Assembly: GCA_947478535.1 (NCBI GenBank)
Contig: CANJXD010000349.1
Location: 1 to 6,279, forward strand
Length of the DNA stretch: 6,279 bases
Direction of reading: 5' to 3'
From: Acetobacteraceae bacterium
GTDB lineage: Bacteria > Pseudomonadota > Alphaproteobacteria > Acetobacterales > Acetobacteraceae
The notes below the pieces were generated by a model that had not been told where the DNA came from, did no database searches, and saw only the letters and a program-made list of their open reading frames with translations. The stretch's first letter is position 1. Each line of letters begins with the position of its first letter. Positions 5,837 to 6,279 of this stretch are shown one piece after another. Made by a program: the position numbers and the translations under genes.

Positions 5837-6084
5837 ACTTGAAATGATTTCTCCGCATTGAGATTAAAAATACTCGAAAATGTCACTCTTTCTGATATTG
5901 AATTGTTTTTCAGAATTCAGATTTGGTTCGAGTCCGAACGCATTCGGGGCAAGGGCATCCGCTCTGGCAAGACTTTTTGCATTCCGCGCGCCCGCTTCGG
6001 AGGCCACGCTTGGCCGGGAGCATATAGCGCACGGGCTGCGGCCCAGAGAGGCGGTTTTTATCAAGGTATTTTTTTTGGAATTTG

Positions 6085-6117
6085 GTCGGGAAAAACTGGT
6101 CGCCCGACATGTTTTTT
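6085..6117 (+). terminator. Candidate intrinsic terminator in the A+T-rich region
   Basis: GTCGGG at 6085-6090 pairs with CCCGAC at 6103-6108 around a 12-base loop, and after three bases comes TTTTTT (6112-6117). Read on the plus strand this is a stem plus U tract as in rho-independent termination, although the stem is short and the loop long. Read on the minus strand no T tract follows. No gene lies directly upstream, so it would end either read-through from the DUF1178 row or an unannotated small transcript. Confidence 0.4.
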
Positions 6118-6209
6118 GTGGGCGCATCTCCGCGAGTAACGATCGCCACGTGAATGCTCACTGAGAGTCTGTCTCCGATCATCCCTTTGGATTGCATAGT
6201 TTCCTGACC

Positions 6210-6279
6210 ATGAGCCTGATCGATGCCATCCGCAGGAAGGCGAGTGCGTTGCGGCTCAGGTTTTCCCAATCCTTGGCGA
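6210..6279 (+). CDS. Start of an unidentified protein gene, cut by the window end
   Basis: An ATG at 6210 opens a frame of at least 23 codons, beginning MSLIDAIRRKASALRLRFSQ, that continues past the window. G or C at most third codon positions marks a return to the coding style of the other genes after the A+T-rich stretch. A stop at 6162-6164 bounds the frame upstream, and this is the first ATG after it. No clear ribosome-binding site is seen. The residues visible are basic and probably helical, and are too few to name a family. Confidence 0.4.
   Translation, partial: MSLIDAIRRKASALRLRFSQSLA

Larger units (their letters stand above)
5752..6209. other. Long A+T-rich intergenic region without a convincing gene
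   Basis: About 460 bases separate the DUF1178 gene from the next frame. The first 85 bases are G+C-rich with two hairpins. From about 5837 the sequence turns A+T-rich, with TTTTT, AAAAA and an 8-base T tract (6068-6075), in sharp contrast to the genes. Frames of 87 to 119 codons exist on both strands, but they overlap each other, have no family motifs and no good ribosome sites, so I do not call them. A TTGAAA at 5839-5844 is a possible -35 box without a clear -10 partner. The terminator-like hairpin at 6085-6117 is listed separately. Likely contents are the end of one transcript, promoter sequence for the gene at 6210, and possibly a small RNA. Confidence 0.6.

Noticed and set aside
5921..5940. 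A tRNA T-arm-like sequence (TTTGG-TTCGAGT-CCGAA)
   Set aside because: The stem and 7-base loop fit a T arm, but no acceptor, D or anticodon arms can be drawn around it and no CCA end follows. Treated as chance, though an att-site remnant cannot be excluded.
5858..6139. Overlapping frames of 87 to 119 codons on both strands of the A+T-rich region
   Set aside because: They overlap each other in several frames, lack good ribosome sites, contain residues translated from T and A tracts, and resemble no family I know.
5752..6209. Insertion sequence or transposon remnant as the cause of the A+T-rich stretch
   Set aside because: No terminal inverted repeats, target duplication or transposase-like protein fragments could be found by eye.

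Overview
This is a G+C-rich stretch of chromosome, about two thirds G+C by eye, with strong G/C preference at third codon positions. The protein families and gene order point to an alphaproteobacterium, most likely of the Acetobacteraceae/Rhodospirillales type. That placement is inferred from gene content and protein style, not from a marker gene. Most of the window is ordinary housekeeping sequence, densely packed with short gaps or overlaps between genes.

Layout. On the minus strand, reading leftward from about 1786, are a SAM-dependent methyltransferase-fold protein related to the complex I assembly factor NDUFAF5 and then type I methionine aminopeptidase (map). Facing away from them, from 1867 on the plus strand, is a row of genes: a cupin thiol dioxygenase of the cysteine dioxygenase type, a 525-residue protein of four rhodanese domains, a ComF-type double zinc ribbon phosphoribosyltransferase, glutaredoxin 3 (grxC), a possible 33-codon ORF, and a DUF1178 zinc-ribbon protein. 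After 5751 the window enters a gene-poor, A+T-richer stretch of about 460 bases. It contains inverted repeats and one terminator-like hairpin with a T tract. A new reading frame appears to begin at 6210 and runs off the end.

How the genes fit together. The dioxygenase and rhodanese genes are 9 bases apart and form a likely sulfur-handling pair: one oxidises a small thiol, the other carries or transfers sulfane sulfur. From my knowledge of alphaproteobacterial genomes, the NDUFAF5-like gene commonly sits next to a comF-grxC-(nitrilase)-DUF1178 block. Here the sulfur pair lies inside that neighbourhood. The nitrilase-family gene expected between grxC and DUF1178 is absent, and the gap instead holds a 33-codon frame joined to both neighbours by ATGA overlaps.

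Points most worth a second look are the single catalytic cysteine among four rhodanese domains, a His where the Ser of the dioxygenase Ser-His-Tyr triad would be, two separate 15-bp tandem duplications at gene 5' ends (one duplicates the map start codon), and the A+T-rich stretch ending in a terminator-like hairpin, which could encode a small RNA. I found no CRISPR array, insertion sequence, tRNA or rRNA gene.
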